A stretch of DNA of 64,000 nt from Anthoceros angustus (GCA_010909165.1 MU008159.1:2294001-2358000); one strand, 5' to 3'; counted from the stretch's first letter, positions 10,144 through 21,149 are shown. Numbers and translations are program-made. The notes: a model not told the origin generated them from the sequence alone.

Positions 10144-10873
10144 ATGGCTAGTACTTCCTCCACCTACCGATTCCCCGCCTTCACCGACCACATTAGAGAG
10201 AAAGACCGATTCAACGGCCAACACTACCCTGTGTGGCGCGTTCGGATGAAGTCGATCCTTATTGGTCGAGGCGTTTCGAAGCTTATCGACGGCACTCTCC
10301 CAAAGCCCAAACACGCAGCAGTTCCACCGCTTTCTGCTGCAGACATTGAGAAATGGGAGTACTTGAACGGGATAGCTGTGGCACTCCTGATCAGCGGAAT
10401 TCAACTCCTTAAGGATGAGGAAGACTGACGCGATTTCTGCCCACACCTCGAAGTTCAGACAGCTACGACGGCAGCTTGCCTCCCTTGGCTCAACCATGTC
10501 GGAGACCGATGCCACTGCACAGCTGCTAATGAGCTTACCACCGTCTAACCAAAATTTCGTGACCAACCTGATGTTGGTATCAACTCATGGTAAGTCAGGT
10601 ACACCCTCCACCCTTACAGTGGAGAACATTATCGGCGCTCTGTATCAGCAGGAGCAGAGCCGCCTTAGCTCTGCAGGAGGGTCCAAGCCTCGAGGCGCAT
10701 GTGCTTCCACCCGCTTCAAGCCCGGGAGGAATTCAAAGGGCAAGGCGAACTTCACCCCTAAAGGTGACTCAACCTCTGCGCCTCCTCGCCGAGCTGAACC
10801 TAATGGTGCGGAGTCATTGCCATTGGGCACGAGAGTGCCGCAAGAAAGAGGCCGGAGAGTTAAGGTCGACTGA
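10144..10873 (+). pseudogene. Copia element 2, gag
   Basis: The ATG at 10,144 starts MASTSSTYRFPAFTDHIRE, then RFNGQHYPVWRVRMKSIL, a typical Copia gag N-terminus (DUF4219/UBN2 style). The first frame stops at 10,428. The gag continues from 10,415 in another frame with FRQLRRQLASLGSTMSETD, TAQLLMSLPPSNQNFVTNLM and ENIIGALYQQEQSR, then a basic region. Only the second half of a zinc knuckle remains, HWARECRKK, in a third frame near 10,815. The central gag between these frames is shorter than usual, suggesting a small internal deletion at about 10,415-10,430. Confidence 0.75.
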
Positions 10874-10963
10874 GACAAAGCAAGATGTGCGAGGAACGCC
10901 AAAGACAATAGAGACCAAACCAGAAGATACTTACTATGCCTCAACACCCAGTTGCATTAGGAT

Positions 10964-11203
10964 GTGGGGTGGTATCTGGACAGTGGAGCCACCGCCCACA
11001 TATGCAACGATGCCACACTAAAGGAGGAAATTTACATGAAGCAGCCACATATGTATGTGGATTCCAAGAGACCTACTTGGGTCTGCAAGCTACTCAAGGG
11101 CCTATACGGCCTTAAGCAATCACCAGCTGAATTTTATGTGTTGATCGATGGCCACCTCATTCAATTTGGCTTTGTTAAGACCTTAGCAGACCAGAAAACA
11201 TGA
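10964..11203 (+). pseudogene. Copia element 2, protease start fused to reverse transcriptase by deletion
   Basis: The frame begins with WYLDSGATAHICNDATL, an intact aspartic protease active-site motif. About 20 residues later it reads WVCKLLKGLYGLKQSPAEFY, the RT block just before the YVDD region, then LIQFGFVKTLADQ. Integrase and most of RT, normally about 2.5 kb, are missing, yet the frame stays open through the joint (near 11,060). The element is therefore non-autonomous, a deletion derivative that kept LTR, PBS, gag and polypurine tract. Confidence 0.75.
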
Positions 11204-11210
11204 TAATTTT

Positions 11211-11223
11211 TGAAGGGGGGGAA
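11211..11223 (+). other. Polypurine tract of Copia element 2
   Basis: TGAAGGGGGGGAA follows the pol stop by a few bases, the position expected for the plus-strand primer ahead of a 3' LTR. What follows (TATAGTAACCCCC...) does not resemble the candidate 5' LTR at 8,574-8,741, so the 3' LTR is missing, replaced or too diverged to see. Confidence 0.5.
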
Positions 11224-11509
11224 TATAGTAACCCCCTTCGGTCGAGACAGCACCCCCTTGTCACGAAGAACACCTTTCCTAGAACAGCATATCGCCCTAC
11301 TTTGATAATGCACACACCCTTTAAAGGTCATACCTTTGATAAAAGATGCACTTTCAAGTCTACACAGAAGCTGAGCACGGTGGGGTGTGGGCCCGTTAAC
11401 GTTTTAGTAGAATGCATAGAGGGCTGCCATTTTCATATGTTTATTATATGTTTGGCGGCGCCCTCACCCCAATGGGGAGGCGGGGAGCATGTTGAAGTGC
11501 GGCATCCAT

Positions 11510-11523
11510 CACTACAAGAAAAT
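11510..11523 (+). mobile_element. CACTA transposon terminal motif (left end)
   Basis: CACTACAAGAAAAT is the classical terminal inverted repeat of plant CACTA (En/Spm) elements. It is followed at once by dense TTTTACAACGG words, as expected for a subterminal region bound by the element's own protein. The adjoining 3 bp (CAT) would be the target-site duplication. I found no convincing partner (TTTTCTTGTAGTG) on the right. Confidence 0.7.
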
Positions 11524-11629
11524 GAGGGTTTTACAACGGTTTTACAACGGTGTTACAACGTGGCGTTGTAAAGCAGGCGCAACAACGCCGTTATGGCAAG
11601 GAAACTTCATGACGTTGTAAAATTGCGAC

Positions 11630-11812
11630 ATGGCGGTTCGATGCCATGTCATTAAAGTGGTGATGTGGCGCCACATCACGCCACATCACCAAGTGATGAC
11701 ATGGCATGTTGTTGCCACATGGCCCTTCATTGCCACATCATCGGTGATGACATGGCATAATTTGATGACATGGCCCTCATTGCCACATCACCATGTGATG
11801 ACGTGGTGCCAT
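11630..11812. repeat. Inverted and direct repeats of TGATGTGGC / TGATGACATGG
   Basis: A perfect 20-bp palindrome, GTGATGTGGCGCCACATCAC, sits at 11,660-11,679. It is followed by repeated CCACATCACC and GTGATGACATGGC words in both orientations up to about 11,810. Together with the TTACAACG words before it, this fits the subterminal zone of the CACTA-like element. Confidence 0.7.
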
Positions 11813-12950
11813 TTTACAAAACCATTTACAACATCCCAATTGCAAAGGAATTACAACATCTAAGTTTGAGACGTCTCGGTGTGGGTACAAGCGCTTTACA
11901 ACGACTGTTTACAAAACCATTTACAACATCCCAATTGCAAAGGAATTACAACATCTAAGTTTGAGGCGTCTCGGTGTGGGTACAACGCACTTTTACAACG
12001 ACACTTTTACAAAACCATCTACAACATCCCAATTGCAAAGCAATTACAACATCTAAGTTTGAGGCGTCTCGGTGTGGGTACAACGCGCTTTACAACGACT
12101 GTTTACAAAACCATCTACAACATCCCAATTGCAAAAGCAATTACAACATCTAAGTTTGAGAGGCGTCTCGGTGGTACAACGCGCTTTACAACGACTGTTT
12201 ACAAAACCATCTACAACATCCCAATTGCAAAAGCAATTACAACATCTAAGTTTGAGGCGTCTCGGTGGGTACAACGCTTTACAACGGTTTTACAAAACCA
12301 TCTACAACATCCCAATTGCAAAAGCAATTACAACATCTAAGTTTGAGGCGTCTCGGTGGGTACAACGCTTTACAACGACTTTTACAAAACCATCTACAAC
12401 ATCCCAATTGCAAAAGCAATTACAACATCTAAGTTTGAGACGTCTTGTGGGTACAACGCTTTACAACGACTGTTTACAAAACCATCTACAACATCCCAAT
12501 TGCAAAAGCAATTACAACATCTAAGTTTGAGACGTCTCGGTGCGCGCGCTTTACGACTGTTTTACAAAACCATCTACAACATCCCAATTGCAAAAGCAAT
12601 TACAACATCTAAGTTTGAGACGTCTGTGGGTACAACGCTTTACAACGACTGTTTACAAAACCATCTACAACATCCCAATTGCAAAAGCAATTACAACATC
12701 TAAGTTTGAGGCGTCTCTGGGTACAACGCTTTTACACTTTTACAAAACCATCTACAACATCCCAATTGCAAAAGCAATTACAACATCTAAGTTTGAGACG
12801 TCTAACGACTTTTACAAAACCATCTACAACATCCCAATTAAAGCAATTACAACATCTAAGTTTGAATTACAATACAACTGTTTTACAAAACCATCTACAA
12901 CATCCCAATTGCAAGCAATTACAACATTTAAATTACAACGCCTTTTAAGT
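11813..12950 (+). repeat. Tandem array, 13 copies of a 70-100 bp TTACAAC-rich unit
   Basis: The core ACATCCCAATTGCAA recurs 13 times (near 11,830, 11,928, 12,023, 12,123, 12,217, 12,307, 12,400, 12,489, 12,578, 12,669, 12,756, 12,825, 12,898). Each is flanked by TTTACAAAACCAT and ATTACAACATCTAAGTTTGA, usually followed by a GAGACGTCTCGG palindromic word. The unit shortens towards the right, from about 98 to about 72 bp. All reading frames across it are repeat artefacts. Further TTACAACG and CGTTGTAA-type words continue to about 13,075. Confidence 0.9.
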
Positions 12951-13139
12951 ATTATATATATGTAAAGACTTTAAACAAAAATACATATTATTAATAACAC
13001 AAATATCTATTTTCAGCTTCTTTAAATGGGGCATATTTACAACAAGTGTTTTACAACGTCCTTTGTTGTAAATTTTGTATCTTGCACCTTGTTGTGCATT
13101 AGTGGGACACACGAAATGGAATGCTACTACCAAATGCAA

Positions 13140-13599
13140 GCGATTCTAAACCCCAAAATGAACACAGATCCTCACACAAATCCACACATTCAACTCACAC
13201 AAACTCACACACACACTCACACAAACCCACACGGGCTCTCACATGTCAGGCTCACAGCTCTCACGCTCATAGGCTCGCTCACAGCTCCTGGCTCTCGCTC
13301 CTGGCTCACAAGCTCTCGCTCACCTCACAAGCTCTCGCTCTCACAGCCTCACAGCTCTCACAAGCTCACAAGCTATCGCTCTCGCTCTCACAAGCTCATA
13401 GGCTCACAGCTCTGCTCTCGCCTCACGTCACAGGCTCACGACTCTCCTCTCAGTCACAGCTCAGACTCTCCCTCTCACAGCTCAAGGCTCAATTTTCAAG
13501 GCTCACAGCTCCTGGCTCACAAGCTCTCACAGTGCTCATAGGCTCTCACCTGCTCACAAGGCTCGCACACACTCTTGCAGGCTCAAACTCACACACACA

Positions 13600-13637
<38 letters not shown>

Positions 13638-13640
13638 TAA
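13140..13640. repeat. Low-complexity CTCACAAGCT and (CA)n tract
   Basis: The region consists of CTCACA, CTCTCGCT and CACAAGCTC words, ending in a pure (CA)n microsatellite at about 13,585-13,635. A short CCATTCCC.GGACACACA tandem repeat follows to about 13,765. Long frames here are a consequence of the simple sequence. Confidence 0.9.
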
Positions 13641-13826
13641 CACACAAACATAGAAGCCATTCCCGGACACACGACTCCCACAAACAAACATGGGGCCATT
13701 CCCCAGACACACACTCACAAACATTGGGGCCATTCCCGGACACACACAAAGGGACATTCCCACAAAAGCCGATGTCGATATCAATTTCTAAGAGTTTCTA
13801 AGGAGCAACTAAAAGAAAGCACCAAA

Positions 13827-15002
13827 CTAGAATTCCTCGCTCCTTGATCTCTTCAAATTGGACTTGATTGAAGCCTCATTTCCTTCCTCTTCATGCTCTT
13901 CACCCTTGATGACTTGAGCTCTTTGGCGTAGTCCGGACCTAGCTTCACAGGCGTTGAGCTTCAAGTTCTGTCGTTCGATGAGAGGCCATGAGATTGAAAA
14001 ACTTTTCCAGCATTTAGAGAGGGATACCTCAACCTCTTCAAATTCTTCCACCTCTTCCATGAGATGGAGTGGTTCAACTTCAACAAGTACTTCATCGAGC
14101 GTTCCACACCGGTCGACCACACTTGGGAGGTTAAGGCTTCCCACCCGAGGCGGAGGCCACACCCGATTCTGCAAGAATCGAATATGTTACCAAGAAGCCG
14201 GTGTTACAACAAAGCAGACTTGAAAGATCTTCTATAAGAACTACGGAGGAGAAAGATCCTCACTTAACCCGGGCTTCAATCTAGGCACCAAATTGTCCAA
14301 AACCAGCCGTCATCATCCACTTGCTTGCGCTCCAATGCCGATTACGGCTCCTATGGCAAATCCAAAAACGAGTTAAAATAGGACAATCAAAACTTGCAAA
14401 GACATCAAATCAAAATCTTACCATCCAAATCATCATCTTTGTAACCAGCATCCTTGAGGTCCCGCCACAATTGTTTGGCACCTATTCTGGGGTTGGAGCC
14501 AAACGCTCCGGATGAGGAAGATTGGCGTCAATATGTTTCAAGTTTTATTATCCAATTTCCGCCTTCTTACAGACCTCATCTCTTGCTCCGTGGGGCGTCT
14601 ACCAAAGAGTTGGTAAAACCGATTTGTAAACTTCACAAACCCACCATTACCAAAGTGGGCATACGGTGGCATCCGAGTTCAACTTCCTCAACATTGCTAT
14701 GCGTTTTGTGACATCTCCATCCCGGCCTTGGCTTTTCATTCTCCACAATGCGATCCCACCGGTCACCGAGATATCACGAGGCTTATACTTAGGTGGATGA
14801 TTACCCTCAAGAAATTGTCTTGCGCATCTTGCAAGATTGTTCTTCCAATTGCGCAACATGGTGTTGAACATTTGGTCACACACATGAGCCATGCTCCAAA
14901 TCCCACCAACATCTCTTGAATGGCTGCCTCCACAATTGCTTGTGTCTCTAGTTTCTCTCCCGGTTGCCAATCAATGGATCCATGAAGTGCCGCATTACCC
15001 AC
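13827..15002 (-). pseudogene. Possible plant Transposase_24 (Ptta/En-Spm type) remnant
   Basis: Read on the minus strand from about 15,000: DQMFNTMLRNWKNNLARCAR, then in the next frame DRWDRIVENEKP (about 14,750), then LRKLNSDATVCPLW and GNGGFVKFTNRFYQLFGRRP followed by TEQEM (about 14,680-14,560). A last frame (14,174-13,827) has an EEVEEFEEVEV acidic coiled-coil stretch and a basic C-terminus. The order LRN-W, W..IV, N..KL, G...F, RRPT.E resembles the plant transposase domain that often accompanies CACTA TNP2. It lies opposite in strand to the TNP2 at 23.5-26.7 kb. Stops and frameshifts are frequent; the assignment is tentative. Confidence 0.4.
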
Positions 15003-15229
15003 CTCAACCGAAATTGGAGCACTTCATATCGTATGAATCTTCTTTAATCCAACGACACACATGAGAAGGAAAACATCGAATATGCTTGTACATGCCGTGC
15101 GAGCATGTGGCTGTAAGTGGCATGTATAGGCCACATGCTTGTCTGAACATGCATGCACGGGCATGTACATCCTTGTAGTTAGCCGGGCCACACACACACA
15201 TGTTTAGCTTGAGACCAAAAAAACACACA

Positions 15230-15800
15230 CCTTAGGCTTGAGAGACCAAAGGAGAAACATGGGCGATCAAGGCCACACACACCAGTTTAGGCTTGCGAGA
15301 CCAAAAGAGAAACATGGGCGTCAAGGCCACTGCCGGTTTAGACTTGAGAGACCAAAAGCACACGGGCGATCAAGGCCACACACACACACACTGTTTAGGC
15401 TTGAGAGACCAAAAAGAAACACACACTGTTAGGCTTGAGAGACCAAAGGAGAAACATGGGCGTCAAGGCCACACACCGCCAGTTAGGCTTGCGAGACCAA
15501 AAGAGAAACATGGGCGCCAAGGCCACACACCGCCAGCTTTAGACTTGAGAGACCAAAAAACACGGGCTCAAGGCCACACACGCCTGCTTAGGCTTGAGAG
15601 ACCAAAAAGAAACACGGCCGTCAAGGCCACACGCATGTTTAGGCTTGAGAGACCAAAAGAGAAACATCGGCGGTCAAGGCCACACACTTGGCTTTAGGCT
15701 TGAGACCAAAAAGAAACATCGGATCAAGGCCACACACACTTGCTGTTCGGGGAGAGACCAAAAGAGAAACATTGGGCGATCAAGGCCACACACACGGACA
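15230..15800 (+). repeat. Tandem array, about 11 copies of a 50-60 bp unit
   Basis: The unit reads GGCTTGAGAGACCAAAAG, then AGAAACATGGGCG, then TCAAGGCCACACACACC. Copies start near 15,234, 15,291, 15,341, 15,391, 15,431, 15,485, 15,541, 15,590, 15,641, 15,698 and 15,750. They differ mostly by loss of a few bases around GGGCGATC and CACACCGCC. Confidence 0.9.
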
Positions 15801-15839
15801 AGCTTATGAAAGTAAAAGCAAGTCGGTTTCAACTAAAAC

Positions 15840-16500
15840 CAAGAACACACGATTCTAGATGAATGTCCATTGTGGAATGACGTCGTGCATTTGGGCTCCC
15901 TTTAATTCGATTTCTCCTTGGCAATTGCGGCGGATCTCGTCACCGCCATCTCCCTCCTCCACTGGATTTTCCACTTCTTGGCTGCTCCATCAGGCTGCAC
16001 TTCTTCAAAGCTGAACCAACATTGTGGAAGGGTTAGGAGTAGGAGTGGTGGAGGTGGCATGGAGTGGACACCTGGATTGAAGGTGGGTAAGTTTTGAGCC
16101 AGGTGTCACGGACAAGGGAGGAAGCGAGCTTGGCTGCCTTCTTCGCAGCTATCATCTTTCTCAAAAGGTCTGCGTGTGCACATAAGCCACCGGTGGCCCT
16201 TGTTCTCTCATCCAAGACCTAAGAGGAGGTGGTGGTGACTTGAGGCAGTCGGTTCGCTTCTCCACAGGCGGCGGCGAGCTCTTCCACAGGCGCCGCCATG
16301 GGATTAGCGGCGCGCGGTACTCCTCCACGGCATCAGGAGGCGACTGCTCCTCCTCCACGGCATTAGGAGGAGGCTGCTCCTCCTCCACGGCATCGGGAGG
16401 AGGCTGCTCCTCCTCCACGGCATCGGGAGGAGGCGCTTGTTCTCCACCGCATCAGGCGGTGGCCCGCTTTCCTACCACACACAAGTGAGAAAAGAAAAGC
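15840..16500 (-). other. Minus-strand Pro/Glu repeat coding-like region
   Basis: On the minus strand 16,418-16,161 encodes four imperfect copies of VEEEQPPPDA (27-30 bp tandem repeat at about 16,315-16,450). A second frame, 16,215-16,033, continues with HADLLRKMIAAKKAAKLASS and LVRDTWLKTYPPS. This could be the low-complexity tail of a broken protein, but there is no domain to name. The repeat itself is certain; the coding status is not. Confidence 0.4.
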
Positions 16501-16539
16501 CATCGTTTAGAGCTCATTATCATCACCGACCCTAGAGCT

Positions 16540-17450
16540 CGCGTAACTAGTTGAAGGCGTGATTCAAACCTGCGGTGCGATCATTTAACGGACAAAGCCG
16601 TTGATGCACAACTCACATTTCGAGGCGAGCTTGCGGCTTCCGCTCCTTTGAGACGCCCTCCCGCTTCTTTGCCTTCACGGTGGCCCATTTTTTCTGCACG
16701 CTAGGCTTGTCGACAAGCGGAAGCGCTCCTTGGCTTGCGCTGTCTACTAAACCCAACCACCGAGCCGTTAGAGATCCTTCCACCACGGCATCCATGCGTC
16801 CCCACCACTAATGTTGTGGCCAAAAGTCTTGTTTCCTTATCGCGTTACGCATGACAATGCAAACCCAACCGCACTTGCACGGTAGTGCGCACCATCTACA
16901 TTGCAAGGTGGTTGGGGTTAGTAGAAAGGCGCTTAGCAACCTTTGCCCATGAAAGTGCGTGCCTAAAAAGCACCAAGCATAAGAGATTGGGGATGCACAC
17001 AAACCTTCTTGATCCAAGGAATTCAATTTCGTAAGCCCTAATTGTGTTGTAGGTCGGTCGATGCTAACTAAACACGAGCTTGTGTGTAGTCACTAACTAA
17101 ACACCATGTGCCGTTGTTAGAGCTTGTGTGCAGCAATACACAACGTGTCATGCCCGACCAAGATCTCGGCGTGAGAGAGGAGGCGGACTCAACATGTGCT
17201 GCCACCTAAGCAAAGTCGAGCAATCTCTCGATCAAGCAATCCTTGAAGCTGCCGCAAAGCCAAGTCGACAATCTTAAGCAAACAAGGTGCAGCGGGCCTT
17301 GTGTGTGTGGATGGACGTCAAATTCCGCTCGTGCTTCTTCTTCCGCTTTACAAAGCCTTCCCACTTCTCATGGCCTTCCGCTTCTAAAATGTGCGAGGCA
17401 TGGTTGGCTTCCGCTTCTCTCAAACACATAGACTCTCAATTATAATACAC
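16540..17450. other. Unassigned sequence
   Basis: A minus-strand frame at 16,795-16,613 encodes a basic stretch (KKWATVKAKKREGVSKERKP) and could extend the previous region. The rest shows no recognisable gene. GCTTCCGCTTCT and CCTTCCGC words recur near 16,635, 17,340 and 17,370. Confidence 0.4.
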
Positions 17451-17454
17451 ACTC

Positions 17455-17760
17455 TCACACCCCGATGGCGGTGCATGGCCTCAATTACACTACATCTGAA
17501 GCTCCCCACTCGTCACACATCCCGATGGCAAGCCCGGCTCTCACACACCCCGATGGCCCCATGGCCTCAATTACACTAGCTACACAAGCTCCCCACCTCA
17601 CACACCCCGATGGCGGGCATGGCCCCAATTACACTAGCTACACAAGCTCCCCACCTCACATACCCGATGGCAAGCCGCATGGCCTCAAGTACACTAGCCG
17701 CAAGCTCCCCACGTCACACACCCATGGCAAGTTCTCACACACCCAGGGCAATCGACATAC
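17455..17760 (+). repeat. Tandem array, about 5 copies of a 55-65 bp unit
   Basis: The unit contains CACACCCCGATGG, then CATGGCCTCAATTACACTAG and CTACACAAGCTCCCCACCTC. Copies begin near 17,456, 17,517, 17,550, 17,600 and 17,655, degrading to the right. Confidence 0.85.
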
Positions 17761-17844
17761 AGGCTCTCAACACATACGTCCGTATGTAAACATCTACTTG
17801 TCAGACATGAACCCGCCTTTATATCGTGTGTGTGCAAGCATGTT

Positions 17845-19073
17845 CCTTGGACAAGATCTTGCATGCATTGCACCCGCCTCACACCATGTGCACTGCGTCA
17901 CCTACCTCGTGCACCTGCAGGTGCTGGTGAGTTTGTATGAAACGACTTTGGAAACTACTATTTGCAACGCGCTCCGTTGTTAAGTCGGAAACGATTACCA
18001 TTTACAACACACTCCGTTGTAAAATTAGAAACTATTACTATTTACAACGTTCAGTTCACTTTTACGTTCTAAAACTAGTAGGTAAAAGTGGTACACATAT
18101 GGAACTGCACAAAAGGAAACTAAGAGACCCCTCTCTTCTATCGTGCGGCTCTTCTTCTCAAGAAAGGTCGGCCACGCGGAGGATCGATGTCATGCGCGAT
18201 CCCCTACATTCTTGTGTACATACGTATCTCTGATTCACCTTAGTTCATGGTAGGCAAAGAAAGATGCTCACCTCACTGGTGCCCAAGGTGGATCGAAATG
18301 GCTATGGAAATTTGTGCATGTTCCGAGGGGTGGTGCTTTTTGAACATATGGTTGGAAAGAGGAGGTCATCACGGTAATTGTGGTGTTGAGAACATTGCGT
18401 CGATTTTCTTGTAATTAGAAATTCATAATAACACGCCAAAATGGGGCAAAAAGGCCGCCTTGGACAAGATCTTGCATGCATTGCACCCGCCTCACCGCCA
18501 TGTGCACTGCGTCACCTACCTCGTGCACTGGGTGAGTTTGTATGAAACGACTTTGAAACTACTATTTGCAACGCGCTCCGTTGTTAAGTCGGAAACGATT
18601 ACCATTTACAACACACTCAAAATTAGAAACTATTACTATTTACAACGCGTTCACTTTTACGTTCTAAAATCTCTAGTAGGTAAAAGTGGTACACATATGG
18701 AACCGCACAAAAGGAAACTAAGAGACCCTCTCTTCACCGCGGCTGACTCTCGTTCTCGAAGAAAGGTCGGCCACGGGCGCTTAGGATCGTGTCATGCGCA
18801 CAAACCGATCCCCTACATTCTTGTGTACATACGTATCTGATTCACCTTAGTTCATGGTAGGCAAAGAAAGATGCTCACCTCACTGGTGCCCAAGGTGGAT
18901 CGAAATGGCTATGGAAATTTGTGCATGTTCAGAGGGTGGTGCTTTTTGAACATATGGTTGGAAAGAGGAGGTCATCACGGTAATTGTGGTGTTGAGAACA
19001 TTGTCGATTTTCTTGTAATTAGAAATTCATAATAATGAAAAACGCCAAAATGGGGCAAAAAGGCAGCCGCCTT
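17845..19073 (+). repeat. Tandem duplication, 613-bp unit, two copies
   Basis: CCTTGGACAAGATCTTGCAT starts both copies (17,845 and 18,458). Both contain a TTGCAACGCGCTCCGTTGTT segment and TTTACAACACACTC with CGTTGTAAAATTAG words in the first copy, and both end with CGCCAAAATGGGGCAAAAAGG. Differences are small indels: CTCCGTTGTA is missing from the second copy near 18,618. Confidence 0.9.
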
Positions 19074-20340
19074 CGGGTTAAGCATGCTCGGCTCCACGGC
19101 TTGCACTGTGCAAAAGTTCTCGGCTTCCGGTGGCGAACACTTCCGAGGCTTAGTTGAGAAAACTAGATTGCAAACTAGCCGGTGGAGTGGAGCCGGTGGC
19201 GGCTAACGACGAATCCCGCCCTCGAGAACCAAGTAATAAACTTCGGGTGAGGTTTAGGCGCTGGGCTGTCAGTACACATACTCCGTGATGCTCGCACGTA
19301 TTCACATCCCATCGTAACAATCCCTTCATAATCACGCCGCAATGTGCGACTTTATGTACTTGTTCCAACTCGACAACTCAATTTGGAGCGGGTAGACATT
19401 TCTACCATGGGACAATGCACATCAGCCATGTCATTGACCACCGTTGCAAACTCAAACACTTTTATCCTCCTTGATACTCCAAAGCGGTGGCAAATAGCTC
19501 GTCATCCCGATCAAACTCAATCGGACACAATATTGGAGGAGTGGAAGAGGTCCCCATGCCGCAACTCTGCAATTACCCGGCGGGCGTGTGAAAGCATATG
19601 AGTGATGAGGTTTTGATGGTGACCCATGCAAGCCTACAAATAAAGCTTTAATGCTTCTTTCCTTTTGAGGGAAACCATTGGCATGAAAATGGCATGATAT
19701 GACAACGGAGTGCTTGAGCACAGGGCTGCTTAGCGTAGTGTGCTCCTCGGAGATATTTTGATGGCAGATAGAGGGATTGTATGGAGCGTAGCTATGTTGT
19801 CCCTTAGGTGCTTTCAAGGCTATTGCTTGGGACTAGTGCCCCTTTAATGTGTAAAAGATCCAGTGGGAATGAATAGAATAAGGGCTAATGGGGCAATGCT
19901 TCCTCGGCCATCCACTTCGAGCCCGAGTCTTAAAACCTCTGATTCGCCCCTCCTTAAATGGTGCTGCTAAAGAATTTATGTCTTCTTGGCACTCATCATC
20001 ATGCCAGTTGTTGATGTTGCCAGTACAGCAAGCGGGCTAGGCAGTACCTAATGAGAGTTCAATCCTCGATCGCACACGAGCATTTCGAGGTTCCGCACCG
20101 CCCACACTCACTACCTTTGCGAGGGCGGTTGAAAGACCCACATATGGTTTCTTTGACGCCATGGAGTTTGAGAGTAAGGGGCTCCTTGGGGGCTGTCACT
20201 TTGTTCCTGTTTCCAGTAGAACTCTGCATACACTATAGTTCTATAGCTGATCCGTTCCCAAGTCTGAGCGGCTCAAAGTGAGCACACTTTGATTGTGTTT
20301 GTCCATTGATTGTGAACTCGGTTGTAAACTCCGATTGTGT
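19074..20340. other. Unassigned sequence
   Basis: Short frames (19,150-19,368 -, 19,452-19,817 -, 20,051-20,281 +) show no domain I recognise. No repeat structure is evident. Confidence 0.4.
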
Positions 20341-20344
20341 TAAG

Positions 20345-20710
20345 CGGCGGCCGTCAAGTGCGTTTTGAGTGATGGCGACAACTGGCGGCGCCGGCCGAGA
20401 ACCATCCGGAGGTGATGGCAACCGACAACTGGCGGCGCCGTGGCCGAGGACCTTCCGAGGTGGATCCCGTCGGAGGAGATGCGTGATGAAGAGGAGGTGA
20501 TGCACATGGTGTCAAACTTTGACCCTTGTGACAAGGGTTGTGTAACATTGCGTCCGCTTCCTAGCCTTCCTCGGAGAAAGAGAAGGGTCCCACCCTTCCG
20601 GATGGAACTCGTCCTTGTTTTTGGTCACATGCTTCCACGCTGCGCCTTCAGCTATCATCACGATTGGTACTACTCTCGATCCGGGGTCTCCAAGGGCTTA
20701 CTTTTGTGAA
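20345..20710 (+). other. Short direct repeat followed by a hypothetical frame
   Basis: GACAACTGGCGGCGCCG occurs twice (about 20,377 and 20,426) within a roughly 50-bp direct repeat that also contains GGCCGAG and CCTTCCG-type words. A frame from 20,440 to 20,709 encodes MRDEEEVMHMVSNFDPCDKG, then LPSLPRRKRRVPPFRM and a hydrophobic end. It may be the upstream part of the gene whose last exon lies at 20,856-21,049. Confidence 0.35.
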
Positions 20711-20783
20711 GAAAGCGGAACTGGATGACTCGACTTGTGAGAAATCTGATCTTGTGCCCAGAACCTAATCATCTCCTTCTATC

Positions 20784-20855
20784 GTAAGTGTAAAAGTCTG
20801 TGAGTGATCTGTTTCTTTGCATGATAAATGCTAATAAGGTAGATTTTTGTTTCAG
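20784..20855 (+). other. Candidate spliceosomal intron, 72 nt
   Basis: ATC|GTAAGTG gives a consensus 5' splice site. TGCTAAT near 20,828 matches the plant branch-point consensus. TTTTTGTTTCAG|GG is a strong polypyrimidine tract and 3' splice site. The following frame opens exactly at the 3' junction and runs to a stop at 21,049. Confidence 0.55.
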
Positions 20856-21049
20856 GGGCTCTGAAAGTTTTTAATCGGCATCACGAATGGAGCACAGACG
20901 GAGCCACCTTCTGCTTTTGTGAAGACTATGCTCCTGATACGGACCAGGAGCCGGATCTGAGTGATAATGAACTCATCACAAATGTGGTTTCTGTAGTCTA
21001 CCCAAGTCATGCGAGGTTGGCAAAGACGATCGCCTATCGACCGATGTAA
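20856..21049 (+). CDS. Candidate last exon of an unrecognised gene
   Basis: The frame carried by the splice junction encodes ALKVFNRHHEWSTDGATFCF, then CEDYAPDTDQEPDLSDNEL and a C-terminus ending YRPM before TAA. The upstream exon is not clean: the matching frame has a stop near 20,750 while the neighbouring frame (to 20,709) is open, so a frameshift must be assumed. The acidic, Asp/Glu-rich stretch resembles in style the last exon of the repeated two-exon gene at 60.5-61.4 kb, but I see no clear sequence match. Confidence 0.35.
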
Positions 21050-21149
21050 AAAGAGCTTTTGATATAAAGTTGCTCACACATTTCACAATCTTGAGTCCCA
21101 CGCAAATAAGGAAAGGCTTGCGCCAGTAAGCTAAGGCTATATCAATAGC

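Noticed and set aside
11224-11500. 3' LTR of Copia element 2
   Set aside because: No similarity to the candidate 5' LTR was found after the polypurine tract, so it is not listed.
11820-12970. Overlapping plus-strand ORFs of 60-153 residues
   Set aside because: They are translations of the tandem repeat in several frames; unit length is not a multiple of three and stops are simply rare in the unit.
13070-13105. Right CACTA terminus at TTGTTGTGCATTAGTG
   Set aside because: The TTACAAC words end here, but the sequence does not match the expected TTTTCTTGTAGTG closely enough and shows no target duplication.
13026-13801. 171- and 226-residue ORFs in the CTCACA/CA tract
   Set aside because: Simple-sequence frames; no stops because of the repeated words.
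15230-15800. CRISPR-like array in the 50-60 bp repeats
   Set aside because: The whole unit is repeated with no unique spacers; it is an ordinary minisatellite.
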